From contig CASSLW010000014.1 in the NCBI GenBank assembly GCA_949443285.1, positions 1 through 46,873 on the forward strand: 46,873 bases of DNA. The letters run 5' to 3'. The notes beneath the pieces are model-generated. The model was given only the letters and a program-made list of their open reading frames with translations. It was not told the DNA's origin and did not search any database. Below are positions 25,933 through 35,643 of the stretch, piece by piece. Each line of letters opens with the position of its first letter. Position 1 is the stretch's first letter. A program made the position numbers and the translations under genes. The stretch is from an uncultured Clostridia bacterium. Lineage in GTDB: Bacteria; Bacillota; Clostridia; TANB77; CAG-508.

Positions 25933-27213
25933 ATGAATTTAACTAAAGAAGGATATAGAAAAAGACTAATTGACGAGGCGATAGAAGAGAATTTGAAGAT
26001 TTTCGGTGCAATTAGTATCGAAGGACCAAAATGGTGTGGAAAAACTTGGACAGCATTAAATCATTCAAAAAGTGTAACATATTTGAATAATACAGCAGAC
26101 AATTTCAGAGAAAAACACTTAGCAGAAATGGACGTAAATTTAGTATTAGACAAAGATATGCCAGAACTTATTGATGAATGGCAAGAGGTTCCAGCAATAT
26201 GGGATGCAATAAGGTTCAAATGTGACCAAGACAGTAAAAAAGGTAAATATATTTTAACAGGTTCGGCAACACCTGTAAGTGATAAAATTCGCCACTCAGG
26301 TGCTGGAAGAATTTGTAGAATGAAAATGTACACAATGTCGTTGTATGAATCAGGGGATTCAAGTGGAGAAGTATCATTACAAGATTTATTTGATAATAAG
26401 GTAAAGAATAAATTGCTAGACAAAGTAGAATTAAAAAAATTAGCAGAATTAATTGTAAGAGGTGGATGGCCAGAATCTGTTAATCTTGATGTAAAAGGAG
26501 CTATGAAAATAACTAAAAGTTATATTGAAGCTGTATTAGAGAAAGACATAGTAGAAGTAGATGGTGTTAAAAGAGATAGAGAAAAAATGGAAATGCTTTT
26601 AAGGTCTCTTGCAAGAAATGAAAGTACAGTCTCTAATAATAATGTATTAATAAAAGATATTGATGATAATGTAACAGAAGAAGAGTTAACTGTAAGTAGA
26701 AATACAGTTGCAGATTACTTGAATGTTTTAAATAGATTGCATTTAATAGAAAATCAGAAATCTTTTATGTATAAAATACGTTCAAGAGCAAATGTTGGAA
26801 AAAATCCGAAAAGACATTTTACAGATCCGTCTTTAGGATGTGCAGTTTTAAATATAACTCCTGAAAAATTGAAGAATGATTTGGAGACTTTTGGACTTTA
26901 TTTTGAAGCGTTATGCGAAAGAGATTTGCGAATATACGCAGAAAGTATAGGTGCGAAACTATATCATTATAGGGATAACAATACAGGGCTTGAAGTAGAC
27001 AGTATAATAGAAATAGCAGATGGAGAGTATGGGGCGATAGAGATAAAATTGGGATCAAATAAAGAAGAAGAAGCTGTGCAAAGTTTAAAGAAATTTTATG
27101 AATTGGCTGAAGTTAAACCTAAATTCATGTGTGTGATTTGTGGACTGTATGATGCAGTGGTAAAAAGACCTGATGGAATATATGTATTACCAATTACAGC
27201 ACTGAAACCATAA
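25933..27213 (+). CDS. AAA-type ATPase with DUF4143 C-terminal domain
   Basis: A 426-residue protein with Walker A EGPKWCGKTW (about residues 35-44), Walker B-like ELIDEWQEVP, sensor LTGSATP, a helix-turn-helix-like middle (SRNTVADYLNVLNRLHLIEN) and a C-terminal DUF4143/PD-(D/E)XK-like part (GLEVDSIIEI...YGAIEIKLG). Such proteins are common, often multicopy, in gut anaerobes; a defence or toxin role has been suspected but function is unproven. A related ATPase is at 41656-42867. The upstream 23-nt repeats suggest its own regulation. Confidence 0.85.
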   Translation: MNLTKEGYRKRLIDEAIEENLKIFGAISIEGPKWCGKTWTALNHSKSVTYLNNTADNFREKHLAEMDVNLVLDKDMPELIDEWQEVPAIWDAIRFKCDQDSKKGKYILTGSATPVSDKIRHSGAGRICRMKMYTMSLYESGDSSGEVSLQDLFDNKVKNKLLDKVELKKLAELIVRGGWPESVNLDVKGAMKITKSYIEAVLEKDIVEVDGVKRDREKMEMLLRSLARNESTVSNNNVLIKDIDDNVTEEELTVSRNTVADYLNVLNRLHLIENQKSFMYKIRSRANVGKNPKRHFTDPSLGCAVLNITPEKLKNDLETFGLYFEALCERDLRIYAESIGAKLYHYRDNNTGLEVDSIIEIADGEYGAIEIKLGSNKEEEAVQSLKKFYELAEVKPKFMCVICGLYDAVVKRPDGIYVLPITALKP

Positions 27214-27273
27214 TAAAAAATATTTAGTATATACAAAATAATAGAAATGAAGTAGTAAAAGGAGAGAAATGCT

Positions 27274-27902
27274 ATGGAAAAATAAAGAAAGAAAAACGAT
27301 GTATATTATGCAATAAGCCATACAATTATGATTATCAGTTATTTGGAAGAGAATGCTTAAGAAATGTGTATGATTTACTTGAAATTTCTTATCCAATAAG
27401 ACTTGTAAAGGATAAAGAAATGTATTTATGTAACAGGATAGCATTAAGGAATTATAAATTTTTTCTTGGTAAAAAGAAGAAATATGTGTTGGCAGAGAAA
27501 TATATTGCATTAAAATATCTAGATAAGATTGATTCTGATTTTTTTAACAATTTAAAAGATAAAATACCAACAGATATAAGGAATATTTCCATATTTCGTA
27601 GGGACTTTATAGAAATATTACCTTTTAAATTAAACGATGTCTATCGAGTATATAACGAGATAGATAAATTTAAGAATTTGATAAATGAATTTCAAAACTT
27701 AAATTTAGAAAAAATAGACCAGAAAGTAGCAGAAGAGACATTAAAACGTATGAGTTTTATATTTGATGCTAATAAAAAAACAAATCCAATAACATATGTT
27801 GGTTTTTATTTAATGCAATATGTGTTTTGGCAATTAGTAGTTGTTGGAGGGATATTAACAAATATGAACCTTTCAGCAAAATTATTGAGTAAAACCATAT
27901 AA
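27274..27902 (+). pseudogene. Unknown protein with N-terminal zinc-ribbon-like cysteines, start frameshifted
   Basis: The open frame from 27366 encodes 178 residues, but the same frame extends upstream as IKKEKRCILCNKPYNYDYQLFGREC. That holds a CxxC pair and a further cysteine, like a small zinc ribbon. A well-placed SD (GGAGAG) precedes ATG GAA AAA TAA at 27274. One more A in the A-run at 27278-27282 would join this start to the frame, giving about 210 residues. This is a homopolymer slip, unlike the CGG cases, and may be a read error or a recent mutation. The C-terminus is hydrophobic (VGFYLMQYVFWQLVVVGGIL). I do not recognise the family. Confidence 0.5.
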
Positions 27903-27983
27903 AGTAAAAATTAAATTTGAAATTAATAATTATGAAGTATAGTTTTATAAGTTAATAAATAATTATAAAAGTGGTGATAAGAT

Positions 27984-28817
27984 ATGAAAAATAAAGTGAA
28001 ATTAATATCTATATTAATTTTTGTTACAATAATTATCTTAGTTGCAAGTTTAGGCATATTAAAAATAATTGCTTTATCTATAATGAATAATGAACATAAA
28101 AAATTAAACCTACAAATAGAAGACTATGAAATAGAATACTGTACAATTTATGATGAAGATATTTTAAATAGATATAAGGTATATAAAATAAAAAATTATT
28201 ACAGTGATAGTATGGAAAAGTTCAGAAGACAATTGGAAAATAATAAATTATGGAATAGGAACAAATTTTATGAATACATAATGATGAATTTTTATGAAAT
28301 AGTAGAAAATGAAAAAATTAGTATTGATAGAGAAGATTTATATTATTATAATGCGAAAGGTATTTATGCTATATTTGATATAAAAAATGCTAAAATATAC
28401 TATCTAAAAAGTGGCTTATTAAAAAAGGAAAGAGATTACAATAACATTTTAGGTATACATATAAATGACTACATTTATAAGGAAGTATATAATGTAAGAA
28501 GTGGAATACAAGGCGATGGAACAGACTACTATGTATACAAGTTTAAAGAAGAAAAGAAAAAAGAAATAGGTGTGACAGTGAATCAAAATAATCAGTATTG
28601 GAGTAAAGAGAAATTAGACAATGATATATTAGAAAATTTTAAATATAATGAAGAAGTCAAAGAAATCGAAAATGGATATTATTATTATAAAAAGGTATGT
28701 AGAACAAGTGATGAAATGAAAAGATATAATTTTACAGATGAAGAAGCGACAGGATATGAAGTTGCTGTATATGATGGGAATAACAATGCATTGTATTATT
28801 ATTGGACAAGTATATAG
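27984..28817 (+). CDS. Unknown membrane-anchored protein
   Basis: A 277-residue protein with a single N-terminal hydrophobic segment (LISILIFVTIIILVASLGILKI without a lipobox cysteine) and a long Tyr/Lys/Asn-rich extracellular part. I see no catalytic motif. Very AT-rich codon use and position beside other orphan genes suggest an accessory gene. SD GTGGTGA precedes the ATG. Confidence 0.6.
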   Translation: MKNKVKLISILIFVTIIILVASLGILKIIALSIMNNEHKKLNLQIEDYEIEYCTIYDEDILNRYKVYKIKNYYSDSMEKFRRQLENNKLWNRNKFYEYIMMNFYEIVENEKISIDREDLYYYNAKGIYAIFDIKNAKIYYLKSGLLKKERDYNNILGIHINDYIYKEVYNVRSGIQGDGTDYYVYKFKEEKKKEIGVTVNQNNQYWSKEKLDNDILENFKYNEEVKEIENGYYYYKKVCRTSDEMKRYNFTDEEATGYEVAVYDGNNNALYYYWTSI

Positions 28818-28845
28818 ATAAATAGAAAATAATCATAAAAAATAC

Positions 28846-28874
28846 TTGCAATTACAAAAATAAAATGTTAAACT
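28846..28874 (+). promoter_or_regulatory. Promoter for pyrG
   Basis: TTGCAA (28846-28851), 17 bases, TAAACT (28869-28874), placing the RNA start just before the leader hairpin. Confidence 0.65.
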
Positions 28875-28881
28875 AATAATA

Positions 28882-28928
28882 GATTTAAAAAAAACCGCAT
28901 TTGCCGGAAATTTTTTAAATCTTTTTTT
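28882..28928 (+). terminator. pyrG leader terminator (attenuator)
   Basis: GATTTAAAAAA (from 28882) pairs with TTTTTTAAATC (to 28921), enclosing a small CCG/CGG stem, followed by seven T residues. It lies between the promoter and the pyrG start, as expected for transcription attenuation of pyrG in Firmicutes. Confidence 0.75.
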
Positions 28929-28953
28929 GTTTTTTAAAAGGAGGAAAAAAGCA

Positions 28954-30556
28954 ATGAACACAAAATACATATTTGTAACAGGCGGAGTAGTATCAGGACT
29001 AGGAAAAGGAATAACAGCAGCATCACTACGGAAGGCTACTAAAAAACAGAGGATACAAAGTAACAATACAAAAATTCGACCCATACATCAACGTAGACCC
29101 AGGAACAATGAACCCATATGAACATGGAGAAGTATTCGTAACAGACGACGGAGCAGAAACAGACTTAGACTTAGGACATTACGAAAGATTTATAGACGAA
29201 AGCTTAACAAAAAACTCTAGTGTGACAATGGGACAAGTGTATTCAACTGTAATTGAAAAAGAAAGAAAAGGTGAATACTTAGGAAAAACAGTTCAAGTAA
29301 TACCACATATCACAAACGAGATAAAAGAAAGAATATACAAATTTGAAAATACAGATGTAGACATAGTAATAACAGAAGTTGGTGGAACAATAGGAGATAT
29401 CGAAGGGCTTTCAATAATAGAAGCGATAAGACAAGTAGGACTAGAAAAAAATCCTGAAGATGTAGCTTATGTTCATGTGACATTATTACCATATATTGCA
29501 GGTTCAAATGAAATAAAATCAAAACCAACACAACATTCTGTAAAAGAATTGCAAAGTTTAGGAATAAAGCCTAACATCTTAGTATGTAGAACAGAAAGCG
29601 AAATCCCAGAGAGTGTAAGAGATAAGCTATCATTATTTTGTAATGTAAGAAAAACAAGTGTAATACAAAATAAAACAGAAAGTTGCTTATATGCTGTACC
29701 ACTAATGTTGGAAGAAGAAGGCTTAGGAAGAGAAATCTGCAATAAATTAAGACTAGATAATTATATACCTGACAACAAAAAATGGGAAAAAATGATAGAG
29801 GATATAGAAAGCATAGACAAAGAAAAGGTTGTTAATATAGCAATAGTTGGCAAATATGTAAAATTAGAAGATTCATATATATCAGTAATTGAAAGTTTGT
29901 ATCATGCGGGTTTTGCCAATAAGGTAAAAGTAAAGGTACATCTTGTGGATTGCGAAAAGATAAACAAAGATATAGCAAAAGAAGAACTATCAAAATATGA
30001 CGGTATAATTGTTCCAGGCGGATTTGGAAATAGGGGAATAGATGGAAAAATTGAAACAATAAGATATGCAAGAGAAAATAAAGTGCCATTTTTAGGGATT
30101 TGTTTAGGAATGCAAATGGCAGTTGTAGAATTTGCAAGAAATGTATTAAATATAAAAAATGCAAATTCGACAGAATTTGACGAAACAACTAAAAATCCAG
30201 TAATACATATTATGGAAGAGCAAAAAGGAATAGACAAAAAAGGTGGAACTATGCGACTTGGAGCATATCCTTGTATATTAGAAAATGGAACTATTGCTAG
30301 AGAATTATATGGAGAAAAAGAAATTTCGGAAAGACATAGACATCGTTTTGAGTATAATAATCAATATAGGGAAGTTTTAGAAAAAGCTGGACTTAAAGTC
30401 TCAGGAACATCTCCAGATGGCTCATTAGTAGAAATTGTAGAAATAAAAGACCATCCATATTTTATAGCAGGGCAATTCCACCCAGAGTTGAAATCAAGAC
30501 CAAATAGACCAGCTCCATTGTTTGTTGGATTGGTAAAGGCTTGTTTGGAAAAATAA
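28954..30556 (+). CDS. pyrG: CTP synthase with +1 CGG site at codon 26
   Basis: Start ATG 28954 with SD AAAAGGAGG. The N-terminal [17 protein letters not shown] (P-loop-like) is in one frame. An extra C at 29029 shifts the rest, which continues [20 protein letters not shown] and then [27 protein letters not shown] into the amidoligase core. The C-terminal glutaminase domain has the nucleophile in GICLGMQ and the histidine in GQFHPE. Joined length is about 533 residues, normal for PyrG. It makes CTP from UTP and glutamine and is essential without CTP uptake, so this break must be decoded somehow or be an error. Confidence 0.94.
29029..29031 (+). other. +1 CGG site in pyrG (CTA CGG A)
   Basis: Codon 26. 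Skipping C gives [14 protein letters not shown], a strongly conserved PyrG segment; zero frame runs unrelated to 29121. Confidence 0.85.
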
Positions 30557-30629
30557 AAGGCTAAAACTCTGTAATAGCAAGCATTTTACAAATTATGAAA
30601 AAATATTTTGAAAAATTTTAAAATTAGTA

Positions 30630-30658
30630 TTGACAAACGACAAAAAAACCTTTATAAT
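30630..30658 (+). promoter_or_regulatory. Promoter for tRNA-Gly
   Basis: TTGACA (30630-30635), 17 bases, TATAAT (30653-30658), 22 bases before the tRNA. Confidence 0.9.
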
Positions 30659-30679
30659 CTATAATTGTTAGGGGCAATT

Positions 30680-30753
<74 letters not shown>

Positions 30754-30759
30754 AATTAG

Positions 30760-30790
30760 AACAACTTACAATTTAGTAAGTTGTTTTTTA
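30760..30790 (+). terminator. tRNA-Gly terminator
   Basis: Ten-base-pair stem AACAACTTAC/GTAAGTTGTT with the loop AATTTA and a T-run. A near-copy is at 32159-32195. Confidence 0.9.
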
Positions 30791-30828
30791 CTTAGATAAA
30801 ATGAAGAAATAAAAAAGTTAATAATGGA

Positions 30829-30985
30829 GAAGTAACTAGAAAATACTTACCATATGTTTTTACCGAACAGAGAATTTCTATGCTATATGGTAAAATCTTG
30901 TTAGGATGTTGACAAGCAAACTATTGAAGAAGAAAAGAAACAAATTGAAACTAATACAATAATAGAAAAAGAGGGAGAAAACTAA
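30829..30985 (+). pseudogene. Fragment of an ORF6N-domain (phage antirepressor-like) gene
   Basis: The frame from 30829 reads EVTRKYLPYVFTEQRISML and stops at 30910. PYVFTEQGVAML-like sequence is characteristic of ORF6N/KilA-type DNA-binding proteins of phages. A further frame-shifted piece (KQTIEEEKKQIETNTIIEK) continues to the HD gene start. The N-terminus and frame are lost, so this is a remnant. Together with the tRNA, terminator and foregoing promoter it accounts for the gap 30557-30986. Confidence 0.6.
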
Positions 30986-30986
30986 T

Positions 30987-32054
30987 ATGAATGAATATCT
31001 AAACAATTTAAATGAAGAAATAAGAAATTATTTAAAAATCTTATCACCAGAATTTCCAGAATGGTTGTTAGAATATATCTATACTCCAGAAATGATGAGG
31101 CTTGATGGAATTGGAATGTCTTGTGGTACATTATACACCAAAGTGTATAACGACAAATATTTCTATTCTTCGCTTACTCATAGTGTTGCAGTAGCACTAA
31201 TTATATGGAACTTTACACATGATAAAAAACAAACCATTTCAGGTTTATTTCATGATATTGCTACACCAACTTTTAAACATTGCATTGATTTTATGAATGG
31301 AGATTCAGAACATCAAGAATCAACAGAAGAAAGAACAGAACAAATAATTAGAAATTCAAAAGAAATAATGAATTTATTGAACAGAGATAATATAAAAGTA
31401 GAAGAAGTTTCTTATTATCATATTTATCCAATTGCAGACAATGATACTCCACGATTAAGTGCTGACAGATTTGAATATACATTATCTGGAGGTCTTTATC
31501 AAATAAGAGTGTTTGAACTTAAAAATATAGAAGAATATTATAATAACATAACAATACTTAAAAATGAAGATAATATAAATGAACTAGCATTTAAAGATGT
31601 AAAATTATGTGAAAATTTTATACATGACATTTCAAAATTATGGCCTCGTTGGATTGAAGATGAGGATAGACTGTGTATGCAATTTATTGCAGATATTGTA
31701 AAATCAATGAATGTCAAAGGCTATATAACTATTGATGATTTATATAAATTTTCAGAACATGAAATATTACAACGAATAAAAAATTGTGAAGACAGTTATA
31801 TAAAAAATTCATTTGAGAAGTTTCAAAATGCTGCAAGAAGTTCAGTTTATAAAAGTGATTTACCTAATAATGAGATTTATTGTACTAGTGTAAAAGGTAA
31901 AAAAAGATATATTAATCCTTTAGTTAGTTTGGATAATAAAACTTATAGAATAAAAGATGTTTCTACTATTGCAAATAATGATATTAATAACTTTTTAAAT
32001 ATGAAACTTCATGAATTTATTGGATTTAACTTTGATTTTAAATCATATGAATAA
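30987..32054 (+). CDS. HD-domain phosphohydrolase-like protein
   Basis: A 355-residue cytoplasmic protein with histidines and aspartate of an HD fold: YSSLTHSVAVAL (first His), GLFHDIATPTFKH (HD pair and a further His), and SYYHIYPIADND later. This resembles dNTP triphosphohydrolase/SAMHD-like enzymes; the substrate is unknown. It lies between a tRNA-Gly terminator and a copy of it, beside a phage-gene fragment, which suggests a mobile or defence cassette. SD GAGGGAGAA precedes the ATG. Confidence 0.75.
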   Translation: MNEYLNNLNEEIRNYLKILSPEFPEWLLEYIYTPEMMRLDGIGMSCGTLYTKVYNDKYFYSSLTHSVAVALIIWNFTHDKKQTISGLFHDIATPTFKHCIDFMNGDSEHQESTEERTEQIIRNSKEIMNLLNRDNIKVEEVSYYHIYPIADNDTPRLSADRFEYTLSGGLYQIRVFELKNIEEYYNNITILKNEDNINELAFKDVKLCENFIHDISKLWPRWIEDEDRLCMQFIADIVKSMNVKGYITIDDLYKFSEHEILQRIKNCEDSYIKNSFEKFQNAARSSVYKSDLPNNEIYCTSVKGKKRYINPLVSLDNKTYRIKDVSTIANNDINNFLNMKLHEFIGFNFDFKSYE

Positions 32055-32158
32055 TAAGAATAAAATTAATAAATTTAAATAATAAATATATGACTATAAA
32101 TAAAATTCCCATATAGTTATAAAAATTATATGGGGTATTTTCATAGCTAACTATTTTC

Positions 32159-32195
32159 TTAGAACAATTTACATTTTAGTAAGTTGTTTTTTATT
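32159..32195 (+). terminator. Second copy of the tRNA-Gly terminator
   Basis: TTAGAACAATTTACATTTTA then GTAAGTTGTT plus a T-run matches 34 of the first 37 bases from 30756. It ends the HD gene. A separate hairpin CCCATATA/TATATGGG lies just upstream (about 32107-32135). Confidence 0.75.
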
Positions 32196-32286
32196 TATAA
32201 AAATCTATAATCCCTTGTAAATTTTCGCAAATTAGTGTAAAATACCAATGTAATGTAAATAATAAATTAGGAGGACAAAAAAACAA

Positions 32287-33345
32287 ATGAGATTTGTAGA
32301 CGACGAAGAATCGAGAAATAAATATAAAAAATTTTTAGAGAGTCATGAAAGATGCAATTTTCAACAATCACTAGAATGGGCAGAGGTAAAAAAGCCATAC
32401 TGGAAACCAGAAGTAATATTAGCAGAAGATGAAGACGGAAACATCACAGGTTCACTATGTGTACTAATAAGAAAAATGCCAATATTCGGAAACATAATGT
32501 ACTCATCAAGAGGACCAGTATGTGATATACACGACATATCAGTAATGAAGCAACTAACAGACGGAGCAAAAGAACTAGCAAAGAAATATAAAGCAATAGT
32601 ATTAAGAATAGAACCAGACATACTAAGTGATGACGAAACATTTAGAGATGTAGCAACAAACTTAGGATACAAAATAAAAGACGACGCCAAAGATTTTAAA
32701 GACGAAATACAACCAAGATATGTATTTAGGCTAGATATAAAAGACAAAACAGAAGAAGAAGTTATGGCAGGCTTTAAACAAAAATGGAGATACAACATCA
32801 GACTAGCAGCAAAAAAAGGCGTTGAAATAAAAGAAGGAACAAGAGAAGACTTAAAAGACTTCCACAAAATAATGGTAGAAACAGGTAAAAGAGATGGATT
32901 TATTATAAGACCACTAGAATACTTTGAAAAAATGTATGACGAGTTAGGACCAAACCATATGAAACTACTAATGGCATATTATGAAGGAAAGCCAATATCA
33001 GGAGTAATACCAATATTCTATGGAAACAAAACATGGTATTTATATGGAGCAAGTAGTAATCAACATAGAAACCTAATGCCAAACTATTTACTACAATGGG
33101 AAATGATAAAAATGGCAATAGAAAGAAAAGATGATGTATACGATTTCAGAGGAGTATCAGGAGTAGTTGACGAAAGTCACCCACAATACGGATTATATAG
33201 ATTTAAACAAGGTTTTGGAGCAACATTTACAGAATTTATAGGAGAAATATATATACCATACAAACCAATCACATACAAATTATATCGTTTCTCAGAAAAA
33301 GCATTTAGAACAATAAGACAAATAAAAAGAAAACTTCTAAAATAA
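32287..33345 (+). CDS. FemAB/FemX-family peptidoglycan bridge aminoacyltransferase
   Basis: A 352-residue protein with two GNAT-like halves typical of Fem ligases: NFQQSLEWAEVKKPYW, SSRGPVCD, KQKWRYNIRLAAKKGVEI, and the C-terminal VYDFRGVSGVVDESHPQYGLYRFKQGFGA (conserved YRFKxGFG). It uses aminoacyl-tRNA to add an amino acid to the lipid II stem peptide. The C-terminus has a basic tail (YKLYRFSEKAFRTIRQIKRK). It is followed 22 bases later by alr, which supports a cell-wall role. SD AGGAGGA. Confidence 0.9.
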   Translation: MRFVDDEESRNKYKKFLESHERCNFQQSLEWAEVKKPYWKPEVILAEDEDGNITGSLCVLIRKMPIFGNIMYSSRGPVCDIHDISVMKQLTDGAKELAKKYKAIVLRIEPDILSDDETFRDVATNLGYKIKDDAKDFKDEIQPRYVFRLDIKDKTEEEVMAGFKQKWRYNIRLAAKKGVEIKEGTREDLKDFHKIMVETGKRDGFIIRPLEYFEKMYDELGPNHMKLLMAYYEGKPISGVIPIFYGNKTWYLYGASSNQHRNLMPNYLLQWEMIKMAIERKDDVYDFRGVSGVVDESHPQYGLYRFKQGFGATFTEFIGEIYIPYKPITYKLYRFSEKAFRTIRQIKRKLLK

Positions 33346-33367
33346 AAATCAAATAAGGAGTATAAAA

Positions 33368-34487
33368 GTGAATACCTTAGTAATAAATAAAGAAGATTTA
33401 AAACACAATATAGAAAAAATAAAACAATATGCAGAAAAATCAGGAAAAGATGACAATGGGAATAGCCTAAAAATAATAGCAGTAGTAAAAGCAAATGGAT
33501 ATGGATTAGGAATTGTAGAACTTACAAAATTTCTAATAGATAATGGAATATCAAATTTTGCAGTAGCAACAATAGAAGAAGCACTTAAACTAAGAGAAGC
33601 GGGAATAAAAGAAGAAATATTAATGCTATCAGCAACAGCAATAGAAGAAGATATTAGAATTTTAATAAAAAACAACATAACATTAACAGTAGGCTCAAAA
33701 GAAGACATAGAAGCCGTTGATAAAATTGGAAAAGAGCTAAACAAAAAAATCAAAGTACATTTAAAAATCGATACAGGATTTGGCAGATATGGATTTATAT
33801 ATAGCCAAAAAGAAAAAATAGTGGAAGCAATAAAAGAAGCACAGAATATCCAAATACAAGGTACATTTACACACTTTTCACTTAGCTTTTTTGATGAAAA
33901 ATACACAAAAGAGCAATTTAAAAGATTTATTGATACAATTGAAGTATTAAAAATGAATGATATAAATCCTGGAATGTTACATGTATGTAACTCTTCAGCA
34001 TTTATAAAATATCCAAACATGCACTTAAATGCAGTAAGAATTGGGTCAGCATTTTTAGGAAGACTTGCATTTCAAGACCACATAGGATTAAAGAAAATAG
34101 CTCATTTAGAATCACAAGTATCTGAAATTAAAGAATTACCAAAAGGATTTAACATAGGGTATTCAAACACATATACAACTAAAAAAACAACCAAAGTCGC
34201 AATAGTTCCAGTAGGATATATGAATGGAATGAATATAACAAATGGAAAAGACATGTTTAGAAAAGTGGACAAGTTAAGATATTTTGTAGGAGCATTTAAA
34301 GATTTCTTCAAAAAAGAAGCTTTATATGTAAAAATAAATAACCAAAACTGCAAAGTGCTAGGAAGAATTGGAACATATCATATTACATGTGATATAACAG
34401 ATAAAGACATCAAAATAGGTGACAAAGTTATAATTCGGAGTAAACACAAAATTTGTAGACTCAAGCATAAGAAGGGAGTACAGATAA
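33368..34487 (+). CDS. alr: Alanine racemase, with +1 CGG site near the C-terminus
   Basis: Starts at GTG 33368 with SD AAGGAG. The PLP lysine is in VVKANGYGLG (about residues 39-48); other motifs are KIDTGFGRYGF, HVCNSSA and VRIGSAFLG. The C-terminal beta domain has VGYMNGMN and GRIGTYHITCDIT. At 34436 an extra C changes the expected end VIIGVNTKFVDSSIRREYR into an unrelated tail that would run to 34537 inside the next gene. Skipping C gives the family's normal SSIRREY end with a stop at 34485-34487, directly before the next ATG. It supplies D-alanine for peptidoglycan. Confidence 0.92.
34436..34438 (+). other. +1 CGG site in alr (ATT CGG A)
   Basis: Codon 357. Skipping C gives VII-GVNTKFVDSSIRREYR-stop, abutting the next start codon; the zero-frame tail overlaps the next gene. 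Confidence 0.85.
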
Positions 34488-35525
34488 ATGGAAGAAAAGA
34501 AAGTAGAAGAAAAGCAAATAAAAATGGGCTTTTTTAAAAAAGCGTGGTATTCTATTACAAAAATAGAAAAGTATCCAGATATGGCAGCACAAGGACTAAG
34601 CAAAGCAGTAAGTTATTTTTTGAAAATAACGGCAATATTAGCAATAATAATTTGCCTAGGAACAATATATCAAATTAACAACATAGTACAAGACGGAGTA
34701 AAATACCTAAAAGACGAATTCCCAGAAATAAATTATAAAGAAGGAACACTTACAGTAAACAGCGAAAACGAAATTACAATTCCAAAAGAAAATTCTATTT
34801 TCGGAACAGTAATTATAAACACAAATGAATTAGAAGAAACACAAGTAAACCAATACACAAACACTATTACACAAGAGGGAAATGGAATTGTAATATTAAA
34901 AGACAAAATAATAATAAAAAATTCTTCAATCTCAGGAACTGTAACATATAACTACAAAGAAACACTCGAACCAGTGGGAATAAAGGAATTTAACAAACAA
35001 ACAATATTAAATTATACCACAGGAACTAATATTTTAAGTGTTTATATAAGTTTATTTATAGTACTATTTATGTATGCCTTTGTTATGTATGCAATATCAA
35101 TATTAGCAGACACACTACTACTAAGTTTTTTCGGATATATAACAACTAAATTGGCAAGGATAAAAATGAGATATGTAGCAATATACAATATGTCAGTATA
35201 TGCTCTAACACTATCAATAATATTGAATATGATTTATATAGCAATAAACATATTTGTACCACTTACAATAACATACTTCCAAGTAATGTATGTAGCAGTT
35301 GCAGCAATTTACTTAGTAGCAGCCATATTAATCCTGAAAACTGATGTAATAAACAAACAAATGGAATTAATGAAAATATTAGAAGCAGAAAAACTACTTA
35401 GAGAGCAAAAACAAGAAGAAGAAAACAAAAACAAGCAGGAAAAAGAGAAAAAAGAACGTAAGAAAAAAGACAAAGAAGAGGAAGAAGAAAATATTCCAGA
35501 CGGGCAAGAAGGCTCAAACGCATAG
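34488..35525 (+). CDS. DUF1189-type membrane protein
   Basis: A 345-residue protein: a cytoplasmic N-terminus (KKAWYSITKIEKYPDMA, typical of DUF1189), TM1 (about 46-66), an extracellular domain, then four hydrophobic helices between about 185 and 285 and a highly charged Lys/Glu C-terminal tail. Function unknown. Its ATG directly follows the stop of alr only if the +1 site in alr is used, which supports that reading. A palindromic repeat follows. Confidence 0.8.
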   Translation: MEEKKVEEKQIKMGFFKKAWYSITKIEKYPDMAAQGLSKAVSYFLKITAILAIIICLGTIYQINNIVQDGVKYLKDEFPEINYKEGTLTVNSENEITIPKENSIFGTVIINTNELEETQVNQYTNTITQEGNGIVILKDKIIIKNSSISGTVTYNYKETLEPVGIKEFNKQTILNYTTGTNILSVYISLFIVLFMYAFVMYAISILADTLLLSFFGYITTKLARIKMRYVAIYNMSVYALTLSIILNMIYIAINIFVPLTITYFQVMYVAVAAIYLVAAILILKTDVINKQMELMKILEAEKLLREQKQEEENKNKQEKEKKERKKKDKEEEEENIPDGQEGSNA

Positions 35526-35530
35526 AAAGA

Positions 35531-35629
35531 AATTGCCACTGGGGACGGACCTAAATGGCAAAAAATTGCCATTAGGGACGGACCTAAATGGCAAAAAATT
35601 GCCAAAAAGGTCCGTCCCCAGTGGCAATT
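35531..35629. repeat. GGGGACGGACC palindromic repeat with internal duplication (type C)
   Basis: Outer 22-bp arms (35531-35552 and 35608-35629) are perfect complements. Between them a 31-base unit (GGGACGGACCTAAATGGCAA then AAAATTGCCA) is partly duplicated. It occupies the leader of ftsH, ending five bases before its SD, so it could affect ftsH expression. Confidence 0.85.
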
Positions 35630-35643
35630 TATAAGGAGGAGAA

